From Conyzicola lurida (GTDB taxonomy: Bacteria > Actinomycetota > Actinomycetes > Actinomycetales > Microbacteriaceae): a stretch of DNA of 64,000 nt. A program made the position numbers and the translations under genes. The notes beneath the pieces were generated by a model. The model had not been told where the DNA came from, did not search any database, and saw only the letters and a program-made list of their open reading frames with translations. The DNA lies in NCBI RefSeq assembly GCF_014204935.1, contig NZ_JACHMJ010000001.1:2542001-2606000 (forward strand), given 5' to 3'. Shown here piece by piece: positions 11,170 through 20,340 of the stretch (within the stretch, counting starts at the first letter, position 1; every line of letters starts with the position of its first letter).

Positions 11170-11970
11170 CTACAGCACGTGGTGCCGCCCGCTCGGCAGC
11201 ACGAGCGGCTTTCCCGTCAGCGGGTCGCCGATGACGCGGCTGTCGAGGCCGAACACCTCTTTCACCACCACCTCGGTGATGACCTCGCCCGGTCCGCCGA
11301 TGGCGTGCACGCGGCCGTCGCGCACGGCGACCAGCTCGTCGGCGTAGCGGGCTGCGAGGTTGAGGTCGTGGAGCACCATCACGATCGTGGTGCCGCGTTC
11401 GCGGTTGAGGTCGGTGAGCAGGTCGAGCACCTCGATCTGATGGGCGACATCGAGGAACGTCGTCGGTTCGTCGAGGAGCAGGATGTCGGTCTCCTGGGCG
11501 AGCGCCATGGCGATCCAGACGCGCTGCTGCTGGCCGCCCGAGAGCTCGTCGACCGAGCGGTCGGCGAGGTCGGAGATGCCCGTGGCGGCGAGCGCGTCGG
11601 CGACGGCCTCGTAGTCGCGCGGGCTCCAGCGGGCGAGCATGCGCTGGTGCGGATGGCGTCCGCGGCCGACCAGGTCGGCGACGGCGATGCCCTCGGGGGC
11701 GACGGGGCGCTGCGGCAGCAGGCCGAGGGTGCGGGCGATCTCCTTCGAGTGCTGCTGCTGCAACGAGGTGCCGTCGAGCATGACCCGGCCCTCCTTCGGC
11801 GGGAGCAGCCGGGCGAGGGCGCGCAGCAGCGTCGACTTGCCGCAGCCGTTCGCGCCGACGATGACGGTGATCTTGCCCGGTGCGATGGCGAGGTCGAGCG
11901 ACTCGACGACGAGGCGGTCGCCGTAGGCCAAGGTGATGCCCTCGGCGGCGAGTTGGTGGGCGTGGGTCAT
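11170..11970 (-). CDS. fepC: Iron-siderophore ABC transporter, ATP-binding protein
   Basis: The 266-residue ATPase has Walker A GANGCGKST, Q-loop LLPQRPVAPEG, signature LSGGQQQR, Walker B ILLLDEPTTFLD and the H-loop (VLHDL). The layout matches FepC/FhuC-type subunits that power ferric siderophore import. Its ATG overlaps the stop of the permease as ATGA. It is the last gene of a four-gene importer operon read from the divergent region at 15.05-15.12 kb. Confidence 0.93.
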   Translation of the reverse strand: MTHAHQLAAEGITLAYGDRLVVESLDLAIAPGKITVIVGANGCGKSTLLRALARLLPPKEGRVMLDGTSLQQQHSKEIARTLGLLPQRPVAPEGIAVADLVGRGRHPHQRMLARWSPRDYEAVADALAATGISDLADRSVDELSGGQQQRVWIAMALAQETDILLLDEPTTFLDVAHQIEVLDLLTDLNRERGTTIVMVLHDLNLAARYADELVAVRDGRVHAIGGPGEVITEVVVKEVFGLDSRVIGDPLTGKPLVLPSGRHHVL

Positions 11971-12992
11971 ATCGAGCCTCCCGTGCGGTTCGATCGGATG
12001 AGGAGGTAGACGAGGTACGGGGCACCGAGCACACCGGTGATCACGCCGACCGGGTAGCGGTTGTCGAACGCGAACTGCCCGACGAGGTCGGCCGAGAGCA
12101 CCAGCAGCGCGCCGACGAGGCCGGACGACAGCGCGAGGGACGCGCCGGGCCCGACGATGCGCGCCGCGATCGGGCCGGCCATGAACGCGACGAACGCGAT
12201 GGGGCCGCTCGCCGCGGTGGCGAAGGCGAGCAGCGCGACGGCACCGACGATGAGCACGACGCGGGTGCGCTGCACGTGCACGCCGAGGGCGGCGGCCGAA
12301 TCGTCGCCGAGGCGCAGCGCACCGAGGTGGCGCTCGTGCAGCAGCAGAACGGGGATCAGCACCACGCACGCCAGGGCGACCGGCATGATCTTCGACCACG
12401 AGGCGCCGTTGAGACTTCCCGTGAGCCACTGCATCGCCATCTGCAGATCCCACGACGCGGCGCGCGACAGCACGTAGGAGACGACGCTGTCGAGCATCGC
12501 CGCGACGCCGATGCCGATCAGGATGAGCCGGGTGCCCGCGAAGCCTTTGCGGTTGGCGAGCAGGTAGATCGCCGCCGCGGTGAGCAGGGCGGCCCCGAGG
12601 GCGAGCAGCGACACGGCGGACTCGGTGAACCCGAACACGATGATGCCGACGACCGCGGCGGCACTCGCGCCCGAGCTAATTCCGATGATGTCGGGGCTCG
12701 CGAGCGGGTTGCGCAGCATGGTCTGGAAGGTGACGCCGGCGATGCCGAAGCAGAAGCCCGTGATCAGGCCGAGGGTCGCCCGCGGCAGGCGCAGCTCGCC
12801 GACCGTGAAGGATGCGCCGGGAACCGTCTCGCCGAGGATGACGCGCACGACCTTGTCGATTCCGTAGAACGTGTTGCCGACCATGAGGCTGAGCAGGAAC
12901 ACCGCGAGCACCGCCGCGGCGATCCCGCCGGTGAGCGCGGCGCGACGCCGGACGCGCGCTCGGCGGCCCGCGACGAGAGCGACGCCGCTCAC
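11967..12992 (-). CDS. FecCD-family siderophore ABC permease (second subunit)
   Basis: The 341-residue permease has about nine to ten membrane helices, with GLITGFCFGIAGVTFQTMLRN-type and LASPDIIGISSGASAA motifs typical of FecCD proteins. The GTG start overlaps the first permease stop as GTGA. It pairs with the 12989-14035 subunit and the FepC ATPase to carry ferric siderophore across the membrane. A longer reading upstream of the GTG is the shadow of the other permease gene. Confidence 0.92.
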   Translation of the reverse strand: MSGVALVAGRRARVRRRAALTGGIAAAVLAVFLLSLMVGNTFYGIDKVVRVILGETVPGASFTVGELRLPRATLGLITGFCFGIAGVTFQTMLRNPLASPDIIGISSGASAAAVVGIIVFGFTESAVSLLALGAALLTAAAIYLLANRKGFAGTRLILIGIGVAAMLDSVVSYVLSRAASWDLQMAMQWLTGSLNGASWSKIMPVALACVVLIPVLLLHERHLGALRLGDDSAAALGVHVQRTRVVLIVGAVALLAFATAASGPIAFVAFMAGPIAARIVGPGASLALSSGLVGALLVLSADLVGQFAFDNRYPVGVITGVLGAPYLVYLLIRSNRTGGSI

Positions 12993-14035
12993 AGCTCGCG
13001 CACTCTCTGCCGGCGGACGATCCAGATGAAGAAGGGGGCGCCGATGAACGCGGTGATGATTCCGACCTCGATCTCCTGGGGGCGCGCGACGACCCGGCCG
13101 ACGACGTCGGCGGCCACGAGCAGGGCCGCGCCGACGACCGCGGAGAACGGCAGGAGCCAGCGCAGGTCGGTTCCGACGATGAGGCGGCAGAGGTGTGGGA
13201 CGACGAGGCCGACGAAGCCGATCGGGCCGGCGATGGCGGTCGCCGCACCGCAGAGGATGACGGCGCCTGCGGCGGCGATCAGGCGGGCGCGGAGCACGTT
13301 CTCGCCGAGGCCGGCCGCGAGGTCGTCGCCGAGCGCGAGCATGTTCATGCCGCGCGCCGAGAAGAAGCAGATGGCCGCGCCGACGACGAGGAACGGAATG
13401 ATCAGGCCGACGCGGTCCCACGTCGCTCCCCCGACGCCGCCGATCTGCCAGAAGCGGAACGTGGTCAGCACGTCGATCCGGGGCAGCAGGATGGCGCTGA
13501 TGAGCGAGCTGAACGTGGCCGAGATCGCGGCCCCGGCGAGCGCGAGTTTGAGCGGGGTCGCGCCGTCACGGCCGAGCGACCCGACGGTGTAGACGAAGGC
13601 GGCGGCGAGCGCGGCGCCCCCGATGGCGACCCAGATGTAGAGGAACGGGTCGGACATGCCGAAGAAGGCGATGCCCGTGACCACGGCGAGTCCGGCACCG
13701 GTCGAGACGCCGAGGATTCCGGGGTCGGCGAGCGGGTTGCGGGTGACCGCCTGCATCGTCGCTCCCGAGAGCGCGAGAGCCGCGCCCACGAGCAATGCGA
13801 GCACGGTTCGCGGGATGCGCTTGATGACCGCGGCCTCCGAGATGCCGTCGGTGGTGCCGCCGAGGGCGGAGAACACCTCGCTGAACGAGACCTCCCGGGT
13901 GCCGAAGGCGACCGAGAGCACGAACAGCAGCGCGAGCACGGCGAGGCCCACGAATAACCAGATCAGACGAACTGCCGTCGAACGTCGCAAACGAGCGACG
14001 TCCGACGGCAGGACGCTGGGGTGAGGCTGGATCAA
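12989..14035 (-). CDS. FecCD-family siderophore ABC permease (first subunit)
   Basis: The 348-residue permease carries the FecCD signatures GATMQAVTRNPLADPGILGVS and GPIGFVGLVVPHLCR split across about ten helices. The start is uncertain. I place it at TTG 14035 because this codon overlaps the binding-protein stop as TTGA and no ATG or GTG lies between it and the first membrane helix. The ribosome site is weak. A TTG 45 bp further in is an alternative. Confidence 0.85.
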   Translation of the reverse strand: MIQPHPSVLPSDVARLRRSTAVRLIWLFVGLAVLALLFVLSVAFGTREVSFSEVFSALGGTTDGISEAAVIKRIPRTVLALLVGAALALSGATMQAVTRNPLADPGILGVSTGAGLAVVTGIAFFGMSDPFLYIWVAIGGAALAAAFVYTVGSLGRDGATPLKLALAGAAISATFSSLISAILLPRIDVLTTFRFWQIGGVGGATWDRVGLIIPFLVVGAAICFFSARGMNMLALGDDLAAGLGENVLRARLIAAAGAVILCGAATAIAGPIGFVGLVVPHLCRLIVGTDLRWLLPFSAVVGAALLVAADVVGRVVARPQEIEVGIITAFIGAPFFIWIVRRQRVREL

Positions 14036-15051
14036 CCGGCGAACGGCGCGGCCAGGAGACCGAAGTACTCGTCGACGCCCCATCCGATGGAGAGCGGCGA
14101 CGGGTTGGCGGATGCCGCGAGCGGCGTTCCGTTCTCGAACACCACGATGTTGCCGGCGGCGATCGCGGGGATCTGCGAGAGCAGGGGGTCGGCCTGCAGG
14201 TCGGCGACGATCGTTCCGCCGGCGTCGCCGTAGGTCACGAACACGTCGACGTCGGAGAAGCGGTCGGCCTCTTCGGAGCTGACGGTGACGTAGAACTCGT
14301 CGGTGCCCTCGGACTCCTCGGTGACGATCTCGGGCATGGGCAGACCGTGGTCGGCGAGGAAGCCGGGACGCGTGTCGTGGCTCGTGTAGAAGCCGATCTG
14401 GCTGAAGTCGGTCGGGTCGATGAAGGAGAACAGCACCTTCTTGCCCTCCAGCTCGGGGTGGTTCGCGAGTGCGGCGTCGGTCTCGCTCTCGAGGTCGGCG
14501 ACGAGCTGCTCGCCCTCTGCTTCGAGGCCGAGGGCCTTCGAGTTGAGCAGCGTCATCTCGCTGAGCGATGCTCCCCATGCGACATCCGGGTACGCCACGA
14601 CGGGGGCGATCTTGGAGAGGGTGTCGTACTCCTCCTGGCTCAGCCCCGAATAGGCGGCGAGGATGACGTCGGGCTCGGTGTCGGCCACGGCCTCGAAGTC
14701 GATGCCGTCGGTCTCGTCGAACAGCACGGGCGTTTCGGCGCCGAGCTCCTCGAGTGTGTCCTCGACCCACGGCAGCACGCCGTTGTCGTCGTCGTCGCCC
14801 CAGGTGACCTTGCTCATGCCGACCGGCACGATGCCGAGGGCCAGCGGCACCTCGTGGTTCGACCAGGCGACGGTCGCGACGCGTTCGGGCTTCGACTCGA
14901 TGGTCGTGGTGCCGTAGACGTGCTCGATCGTGACGGGGAAGACACCGTCGCCGGCGGCGGCCTCGGTGTCGTCCGCGGCGGGTGCGCAGGCGGAGAGGGA
15001 GAGGGCGACTGTGGCGACGGCGACGACGCCGAAGATGCGGAGGGAGCTCAA
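14032..15051 (-). CDS. Iron-siderophore ABC transporter substrate-binding lipoprotein
   Basis: The 339-residue protein has a lipoprotein signal peptide with lipobox LSLSAC (C22) and a two-lobe TroA/FepB-type fold recognisable from SKPERVATVAWSNHEVPLALG and the PDVILAAYSGLSQEEYDTLS block. It should capture ferric siderophore at the outer face of the membrane and hand it to the permeases. The start is TTG with AAGGA upstream. It is the first gene of the importer operon and faces an IdeR/DtxR-type box, so iron repression is expected. Confidence 0.93.
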   Translation of the reverse strand: MSSLRIFGVVAVATVALSLSACAPAADDTEAAAGDGVFPVTIEHVYGTTTIESKPERVATVAWSNHEVPLALGIVPVGMSKVTWGDDDDNGVLPWVEDTLEELGAETPVLFDETDGIDFEAVADTEPDVILAAYSGLSQEEYDTLSKIAPVVAYPDVAWGASLSEMTLLNSKALGLEAEGEQLVADLESETDAALANHPELEGKKVLFSFIDPTDFSQIGFYTSHDTRPGFLADHGLPMPEIVTEESEGTDEFYVTVSSEEADRFSDVDVFVTYGDAGGTIVADLQADPLLSQIPAIAAGNIVVFENGTPLAASANPSPLSIGWGVDEYFGLLAAPFAG

Positions 15052-15076
15052 GCTGTTCCTTCGGTAGGGGGCTGTG

Positions 15077-15095
15077 TTATGTAAGGCTTACCTAC
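15077..15095. promoter_or_regulatory. IdeR/DtxR-type iron box between divergent genes
   Basis: TTATGTAAGGCTTACCTAC matches the 19-bp consensus TTAGGTTAGGCTAACCTAA at 15 positions, including the central AGGCT and the ACCTA arm. It lies between the starts of the binding-protein gene (15051, minus) and the peptidase gene (15117, plus), so iron-loaded regulator could repress both. Confidence 0.8.
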
Positions 15096-15116
15096 CCTAA
15101 TGGTAGATTGGGGGCG

Positions 15117-16163
15117 ATGTGCACCCCCATTGACGATGATCTCGCCGCGGCCCTCGCCCCCGACCGCCTCTCCCTGTGGACGGCCGACCGGGGACCCCAG
15201 CCGTCGACGGTCTACGTGGAGCGTGCCGACGGGGTGCCGATCGCCGCCGTGCTGGCCACCCGGCGACCGGCGACGGCGGCGACGAAAATCGCCGACGTCT
15301 GGCTGTCCGACGGCGCCGGAGCCGAGGCCGCCCTCGCGAAACTCGTCGATGCCGTGGTCGACGAGTCGCTCTCCCGCGGCGACGTCGCGGTGAAGTGGCA
15401 GGGCGTCGTCGCGTCGCCGGAGCGCTACGGCTTCACCCCTCTGCGCACGCCCTACGCCTCCGCGCCCGGCACCGAGGGAGTCGCCGGGTTCGTCCGCTGG
15501 CTACGGCCGGTGCCGCACGACGAACCGCCGTACTACTCGCAGACCAGCACCTTCACCTGCGGCGCGGTGACCGCGCTGCTCGCGTCCGAGATCCGCGGCT
15601 CGGGCGGCTTCGGCGCTGACGCGGGCAATCGCGACCGCGAACTCGATTTCTGGCGCACGGCGAGCAACTATCCGACCTGCGAACCGGTGGGGTTGGCTGT
15701 CGCCCTCCGCGAATCATTGGATGACGCGGCCGGCACGAATCCCGTCGAGGTGTTCCTCGACCACGACGGTCCGGTGCTGCTCGAGTCGTACACCGCGGCC
15801 TTCGACCGGTCATTCCGCGCCGAGCTGCAGGCGAACTCCCTGCAGAAGGCGCTCGGGTCCGACATCGCCGTGCGCCGCGAGCGCGTGTCGGTCGCCGAGA
15901 TCGAGTCGCGCCTTCGGGACGGCGAACTGGCACTTCTGCTCATCGACCTCGAGCCGATGTACGGGTTCACCGTGCCGCACTGGGTGCTGGCGCACTCCGC
16001 CGGCGACGGCGTGGTCGTCATCGACGATCCGTGGATCTCGGTGAACTGGGGCGAGACCTGGGTCGACGCGCACGAGCTGCCGATAGCGACGGCCGACCTC
16101 GACCGCATGCTCGCCTGGGGAGACGACGGCTACCGCGGCGTCGTGTTCCTGCGCCGCCCCTAG
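15117..16163 (+). CDS. GNAT-like / peptidase C39-like fusion protein, probably iron-regulated
   Basis: The 348-residue protein has an N-terminal region (about 1-130) whose pattern recalls a GNAT acetyltransferase fold (IADVWLSDGAGAEAALAKLV, PERYGFTPLR). A papain-like C39-type domain follows, with candidate catalytic Cys148 in STFTCGAVTALL, His288 in VPHWVLAHS and Asp303/304 in VVVIDDPW. No signal peptide is seen, so it is cytoplasmic. It is divergent from the siderophore importer across a shared iron box, which suggests work on an imported siderophore or a peptide conjugate. That is inference; proteins of this mixed type lack a settled function. Confidence 0.82.
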   Translation: MCTPIDDDLAAALAPDRLSLWTADRGPQPSTVYVERADGVPIAAVLATRRPATAATKIADVWLSDGAGAEAALAKLVDAVVDESLSRGDVAVKWQGVVASPERYGFTPLRTPYASAPGTEGVAGFVRWLRPVPHDEPPYYSQTSTFTCGAVTALLASEIRGSGGFGADAGNRDRELDFWRTASNYPTCEPVGLAVALRESLDDAAGTNPVEVFLDHDGPVLLESYTAAFDRSFRAELQANSLQKALGSDIAVRRERVSVAEIESRLRDGELALLLIDLEPMYGFTVPHWVLAHSAGDGVVVIDDPWISVNWGETWVDAHELPIATADLDRMLAWGDDGYRGVVFLRRP

Positions 16164-16909
16164 GCGCGCAGTCCCGCCAGGAACTCCCGCACCGCGAACG
16201 TCACGAACCCGGGGCGCTCGTCGAGCAGCCCGTGGCCCGCGCCCGGCACGATGCAGAGCTGCGCGCCCGGGATCGACTCCGCCATGAGCGCGCTGTGGTC
16301 GAGCCGGATCACGTCGTGGTCGCCCGCCATGATCAGCGTCGGCGATTCCACGCGCGCGAGGTCGGCGGGCGCGATCGCGGGTTCCGTCGTCCACAGGCGC
16401 GTCAGCTTCTCCATCACGACATCGGCGTGTTCGGGACCGTCGGGCGACAGCTCGTCGTACCACTGGCGGGCGCGGTCGGGGTCGGCCGCGACATCCGCCC
16501 CCTCGTTCTTCTCGGCCTCGCCCGAGCTCGCGACGAAACCGGCCGGGTCGAGATTGCCGCTGATCGAGACGAGAGACCGGATGCGGCGGGGATGCTGCAG
16601 CGCGACGAGCAGACCGATGATCGCGCCGTCGCTGAAGCCCACGATGTGCGCGTCGGCGAGCCCGACCTCGTCCAGGTAGGCGATCGTGTCGGCGACGCTC
16701 TCGGCGTAGCCCATCGGGCCCGCGCGGTCGGGCGAGCGGCCGTGACCCGGGCGCTCGGGGGCGTAGACCGTGTAGTCGCCGCTCAGCGCCTCGAGCTGCG
16801 GGCGCATCATCTCGATCGAGCAGAAGCCCCCGTGCAGCAGGAGCACGGGCTCCCCCGCCCCGTGGATCTCGTGGTAGATCGGGGTGCCGCGCACGGTCGT
16901 CATGGTCAT
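16160..16909 (-). CDS. Alpha/beta-fold hydrolase
   Basis: This 249-residue enzyme has the oxyanion motif LLLHGGFCS, nucleophile elbow VGFSDGAI (Ser), acid in MAGDHDVIR and catalytic His in PGAGHGLLDE. The substrate is unknown; the fold covers esterases, haloperoxidases and C-C hydrolases. The start at 16909 has AGGA upstream; the next ATG, two codons in, is further from it. Its TAG stop overlaps the TAG of the convergent peptidase gene through the palindrome CTAG. Confidence 0.9.
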   Translation of the reverse strand: MTMTTVRGTPIYHEIHGAGEPVLLLHGGFCSIEMMRPQLEALSGDYTVYAPERPGHGRSPDRAGPMGYAESVADTIAYLDEVGLADAHIVGFSDGAIIGLLVALQHPRRIRSLVSISGNLDPAGFVASSGEAEKNEGADVAADPDRARQWYDELSPDGPEHADVVMEKLTRLWTTEPAIAPADLARVESPTLIMAGDHDVIRLDHSALMAESIPGAQLCIVPGAGHGLLDERPGFVTFAVREFLAGLRA

Positions 16910-16926
16910 GCCGAGTGATCCTACAG

Positions 16927-16960
16927 AAACGGCCCGGCCCCCTGAGGGACCGGGCCGTTT
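16927..16960 (-). terminator. Rho-independent terminator after the MMPL gene
   Basis: AAACGGCCCGG (16927-16937) pairs perfectly with CCGGGCCGTTT (16950-16960). The minus-strand product ends GTTTCTGT. It separates the MMPL transcript from the downstream hydrolase gene. Confidence 0.85.
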
Positions 16961-16964
16961 CCGA

Positions 16965-19475
16965 CTACTTGGCGACCAGGACGGGGTCGTCTGCCGGCGG
17001 GACGGGGTGGGAGCGCTCGAGCGAGGCACCCTCGACGTCGACGTTCGGCAGGATGCGGTCGAGCCACTTCGGCATCCACCAGGCCGCGTCACCGAGGAGG
17101 TGCATGACCGCCGGGATGATGAGCAGGCGCACGACGAACGCGTCGAGCAGCACGCCGAGCGCGAGGCCCAGACCGATCGACTGGATCATGACCGAGTTGG
17201 AGAACATGAATCCGCCGAAGACGGAGATCATGATCAGCGCCGCAGCGATGACCACGCTGCGGCCGGCGTGCAGACCGCGCTGCACCGCGAGGCGCGACGG
17301 CGTGCCGTGGGCGTACGCCTCGCGCATGCCGCTGACCAGGAACAGCTGGTAGTCCATCGCGAGTCCGAACAGGATTCCCACCACGAGGATCGGCAGGAAG
17401 CTCAGGATCGGGCCCGGATCGTGCACACCGAAGACCGGCGCGAGCCAACCCCACTGGAATACCGCGGTGATGCCGCCGAAGGCCGCGAAGAGCGAGAGCA
17501 CGAAGCCGAGGGTCGCCGTGACCGGCACGAGGATCGAGCGGAACACGAAGATCAGGATGATCAGCGAGAGTCCGACGACGACGAGCAGGTAGAGCGGCAG
17601 GGCGTCGGCGAGCTTCTCGCTGACGTCGATGTTGCCCGACGCGTTGCCGGCGACGCCGAGGGTGGCGACACCGTCGATCTCGAGGCCGCGCAGGTCGCGC
17701 ACGAGCTGCTCGGTCGACTCGCTGGTCGGGCCCTCGCCGGGCACGACCTGGAAGGCGAGCAGCATGTCGTCATCCGACGCGCCGATCGGGGCGATGGCGA
17801 CGACGTCGTTCTCGGCCTTCAGGATGGTGCCGATGCGCACCTGCTCCGAGATCAGCGTGTCGTCGGTGACGGCCTCGTCGAGGTCGGCCACGACGATGAG
17901 CGGGCCGTTGACTCCCGCGCCGAACTTGTCGTCGATGAGCTTGTACGCCTTGTAGGCGCTCGAGTCGACCGGCTCGGACGATCCGGCCGGCAGACCGAGC
18001 CGCATCGAGAGCGCGGGGATCGCGACGATGAGCAGCACGGCGATACCGGCGACCACCGTGATGACGGCGCGCACGGTGTTCATCGGCTTCTGCGGCACGC
18101 GCGACTTCTCGTCGGCCTTGCCGATGCGGGCGCGGGCCTTCTTCGTCAGGATCTTGTCGCCGACGAGGCTGAGCACGGCGGGCGTGAGCGTCACGGCGAT
18201 CAGGATCGCGACGAGCACGCAGATCGCGCCGACGGTTCCCATCAGGCCGAGGAACGGGATGCCGGTCAGGTTGAGGGCCAGCAGCGCGATGAGCACGGTG
18301 GAGCCGGCGAAGACGACCGCGTTGCCCGAGGTGCCGTTCGCGAGTCCGATCGACTCCTGGAGCGGGACGCCGTTGCGCAACTGGGTGCGGTGCCGGTTGA
18401 GGATGAAGAGCGAGTAGTCGATGCCGACTGCGAGGCCGAGCATCACGCCCAGCACCGGGGTGACCGAGAGCATGGTGACGGTTCCCGACAGCGCGAGCGA
18501 GGCGAGCACGCCGACTCCGACGCCGATGATGGCGTTGATCAGCGGCAGGCTGGCGCCGATGAGCGTGCCGAGCATGACGAAGAGCACGATCGCGGCGAAG
18601 ATGACGCCGCCGATTTCTCCCGGGCCGAGGATCTCGGGGATGCTCGCGGCGATGTCGTTGGACACCTCGACGTCGACGCCGTCGATGTCGGCGTCGTTCA
18701 TCGCGTCGACGATCGCTTCCTTCGCTTCGGCGGGCACGAGGTTCAGCGACTTGTCGAACTGGATGCCGGCGACCGCGGTGGTGCCGTCGTTCGAGACCTG
18801 GCGGATTTCTGCGGCGAGGTCGAGCAGCGAGGCGCCGTCCTCGAGCGTGGTGGACTGCGTCTCGAGTTCGGTGCGGCCCTCGTCGAGGGTGGTCTGCTGG
18901 GCCTCGATCTGCGCGGTTCCGGCGTCGATCTGGGCCTGTCCGGCCGCGATCTGCGCCTGCGCGGCGGCGGAATCGCCGGCCTGTGCGGCGAGCGCGTCGA
19001 GCTGAGCCTGTCCGGCGGCGATCTGGGCCTTCGCGGCGTCGATCTGGGCCTGGCCCGCCTCGAGCTGCGTGGTCGCATCGGCGATCTGCTGACGGCCGGC
19101 GGCGATCGTGTCGGCCTGCCCGTCGATCTGCGCCTGGGTGTCGAACGGGTTGGTGGTCGCCTTCACGTCGTCGAGCTCTTCGGTGTCGGTGAGCAGGTCG
19201 CCGATGGCGGTCTGCTGCGCCTCGGTGAAGGGCTCGTCGTCAGACGTCGTGAAGACCACGGTGCCGCGGCCACCGCTGGCGGCCGGGAACTCGTCGGCGA
19301 GCTGGTCGCTCACCGTCTGGGTCGCGGTGCCGGGGATGCTCACCGCGGAGGAGAGCGTGCCGCCGAACAGCGCGAACGCGCCGCCGGCGAGGGCGAGAAT
19401 CGCCAGCCATGCGACGATGACCAACCATGCTCGACGGGCGGAGAACCGACCGATTCGGTAGAGAAGGGATGCCAT
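16965..19475 (-). CDS. MMPL-family membrane transporter with long extracellular coiled coil
   Basis: The 836-residue exporter has two MMPL/RND halves, each with a leading helix and a five-helix cluster (for example GLAVGIDYSLFILNRHR and LFGLAMDYQLFLVSGMRE). The first extracellular region carries a coiled coil of about 100 residues (around 115-215) built from repeats such as QIAAGQAQIDA and QLDALAAQ. Members export lipids, drugs or envelope precursors. The TetR gene 86 bp upstream on the same strand suggests induction by an exported compound, so a drug or metabolite pump is a reasonable guess. Confidence 0.9.
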   Translation of the reverse strand: MASLLYRIGRFSARRAWLVIVAWLAILALAGGAFALFGGTLSSAVSIPGTATQTVSDQLADEFPAASGGRGTVVFTTSDDEPFTEAQQTAIGDLLTDTEELDDVKATTNPFDTQAQIDGQADTIAAGRQQIADATTQLEAGQAQIDAAKAQIAAGQAQLDALAAQAGDSAAAQAQIAAGQAQIDAGTAQIEAQQTTLDEGRTELETQSTTLEDGASLLDLAAEIRQVSNDGTTAVAGIQFDKSLNLVPAEAKEAIVDAMNDADIDGVDVEVSNDIAASIPEILGPGEIGGVIFAAIVLFVMLGTLIGASLPLINAIIGVGVGVLASLALSGTVTMLSVTPVLGVMLGLAVGIDYSLFILNRHRTQLRNGVPLQESIGLANGTSGNAVVFAGSTVLIALLALNLTGIPFLGLMGTVGAICVLVAILIAVTLTPAVLSLVGDKILTKKARARIGKADEKSRVPQKPMNTVRAVITVVAGIAVLLIVAIPALSMRLGLPAGSSEPVDSSAYKAYKLIDDKFGAGVNGPLIVVADLDEAVTDDTLISEQVRIGTILKAENDVVAIAPIGASDDDMLLAFQVVPGEGPTSESTEQLVRDLRGLEIDGVATLGVAGNASGNIDVSEKLADALPLYLLVVVGLSLIILIFVFRSILVPVTATLGFVLSLFAAFGGITAVFQWGWLAPVFGVHDPGPILSFLPILVVGILFGLAMDYQLFLVSGMREAYAHGTPSRLAVQRGLHAGRSVVIAAALIMISVFGGFMFSNSVMIQSIGLGLALGVLLDAFVVRLLIIPAVMHLLGDAAWWMPKWLDRILPNVDVEGASLERSHPVPPADDPVLVAK

Positions 19476-19561
19476 GTTCCTCAGGATCTTTCTAAATGGG
19501 CGGGCGTTGTGTTGTCGATCTCACGTCGCGTCATCGGGAAGAGAGAGGTAAGCAGGGGGGG

Positions 19562-20185
19562 CTAGTAGCCGCGGCGGATCGTCTCGATCAGGCGGTCGAG
19601 CAGTTCGGCCCAGACGGCGCGTGATGCGTCGTCGAGGCCGGCTCCGGTCTGGGCGATCCAGTGGGCGGATGTCACGGCGAGACCGTTGATCAGGGAGCTG
19701 ACGAGCACCGCCGCCTCGAAGTCGTCGATCTCGCTGGCGCGACCCGAGATCTCGAGGGTGAGCTGGTCGGTCGCCCGGATGAAGATGTCGTTCATGGCGT
19801 GGTGCGCGTCGCCACCCGTCCCGAGCACGCCGCAGAGATAGGCGATGACGGTCGGCAGGTCGATGTGGCGCAGCACGGTGGTGATGTCGGCGAAGAGGGT
19901 GACGCGGCTGCCATCGGCGGCCGGGGTCGCCGCGCTCTCGGCCCGGAACTCGTCGATGACGTCGCTGAGCACCCGGGCGCACGTGGTCATGACCACGTCG
20001 TCGAGCGACGAGAAGTGATTGAAGACCGTGCGTCGTGACACGTCGGCGCGCTCGGCGAGCTCGTCGACGCTGAACCGGGCCTCTCCCCGCTCGCGGATGA
20101 GCGAGTCGGCGGCGTCGATAATCGCCAGACGGTGGCGCGCCTTGAGTTCGGCGCGCCGGTCGGGGGCGATCACGGCGGAAGTCAC
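19562..20185 (-). CDS. TetR-family transcriptional regulator, likely controlling the MMPL exporter
   Basis: The 207-residue protein has an N-terminal HTH (IIDAADSLIRERG, FSVDELAERADVSRRTVFNHF) and a helical ligand-binding C-terminus. The GTG at 20185 is preceded by a perfect palindrome (20188-20200) that could be its operator. The exporter follows in the same direction, so the pair is probably one autoregulated unit. Confidence 0.92.
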   Translation of the reverse strand: MTSAVIAPDRRAELKARHRLAIIDAADSLIRERGEARFSVDELAERADVSRRTVFNHFSSLDDVVMTTCARVLSDVIDEFRAESAATPAADGSRVTLFADITTVLRHIDLPTVIAYLCGVLGTGGDAHHAMNDIFIRATDQLTLEISGRASEIDDFEAAVLVSSLINGLAVTSAHWIAQTGAGLDDASRAVWAELLDRLIETIRRGY

Positions 20186-20187
20186 GT

Positions 20188-20200
20188 ACTTACACTAAGT
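20188..20200. promoter_or_regulatory. Candidate TetR operator
   Basis: ACTTA-CAC-TAAGT is a perfect 5-3-5 palindrome two bases upstream of the GTG start of the tetR gene. The position favours autorepression of tetR and the exporter. Confidence 0.5.
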
Positions 20201-20340
20201 GCAACGACGCACGCAGTGCACAGAAATCCCACGGTTTTTGCTGCGATTTCGCTGGGAACCAGCGACGCCGTCGGCCCGGTACGGTTGATTCATCCCCGCC
20301 GTCTCGCACCGAGACTCAGCGCAGACCCCGAGGAGATCCC

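Noticed and set aside
16884-19565. 893-residue plus-strand frame over the MMPL gene
   Set aside because: Composition is His/Arg/Asp-rich with no domain; it mirrors the exporter on the other strand.
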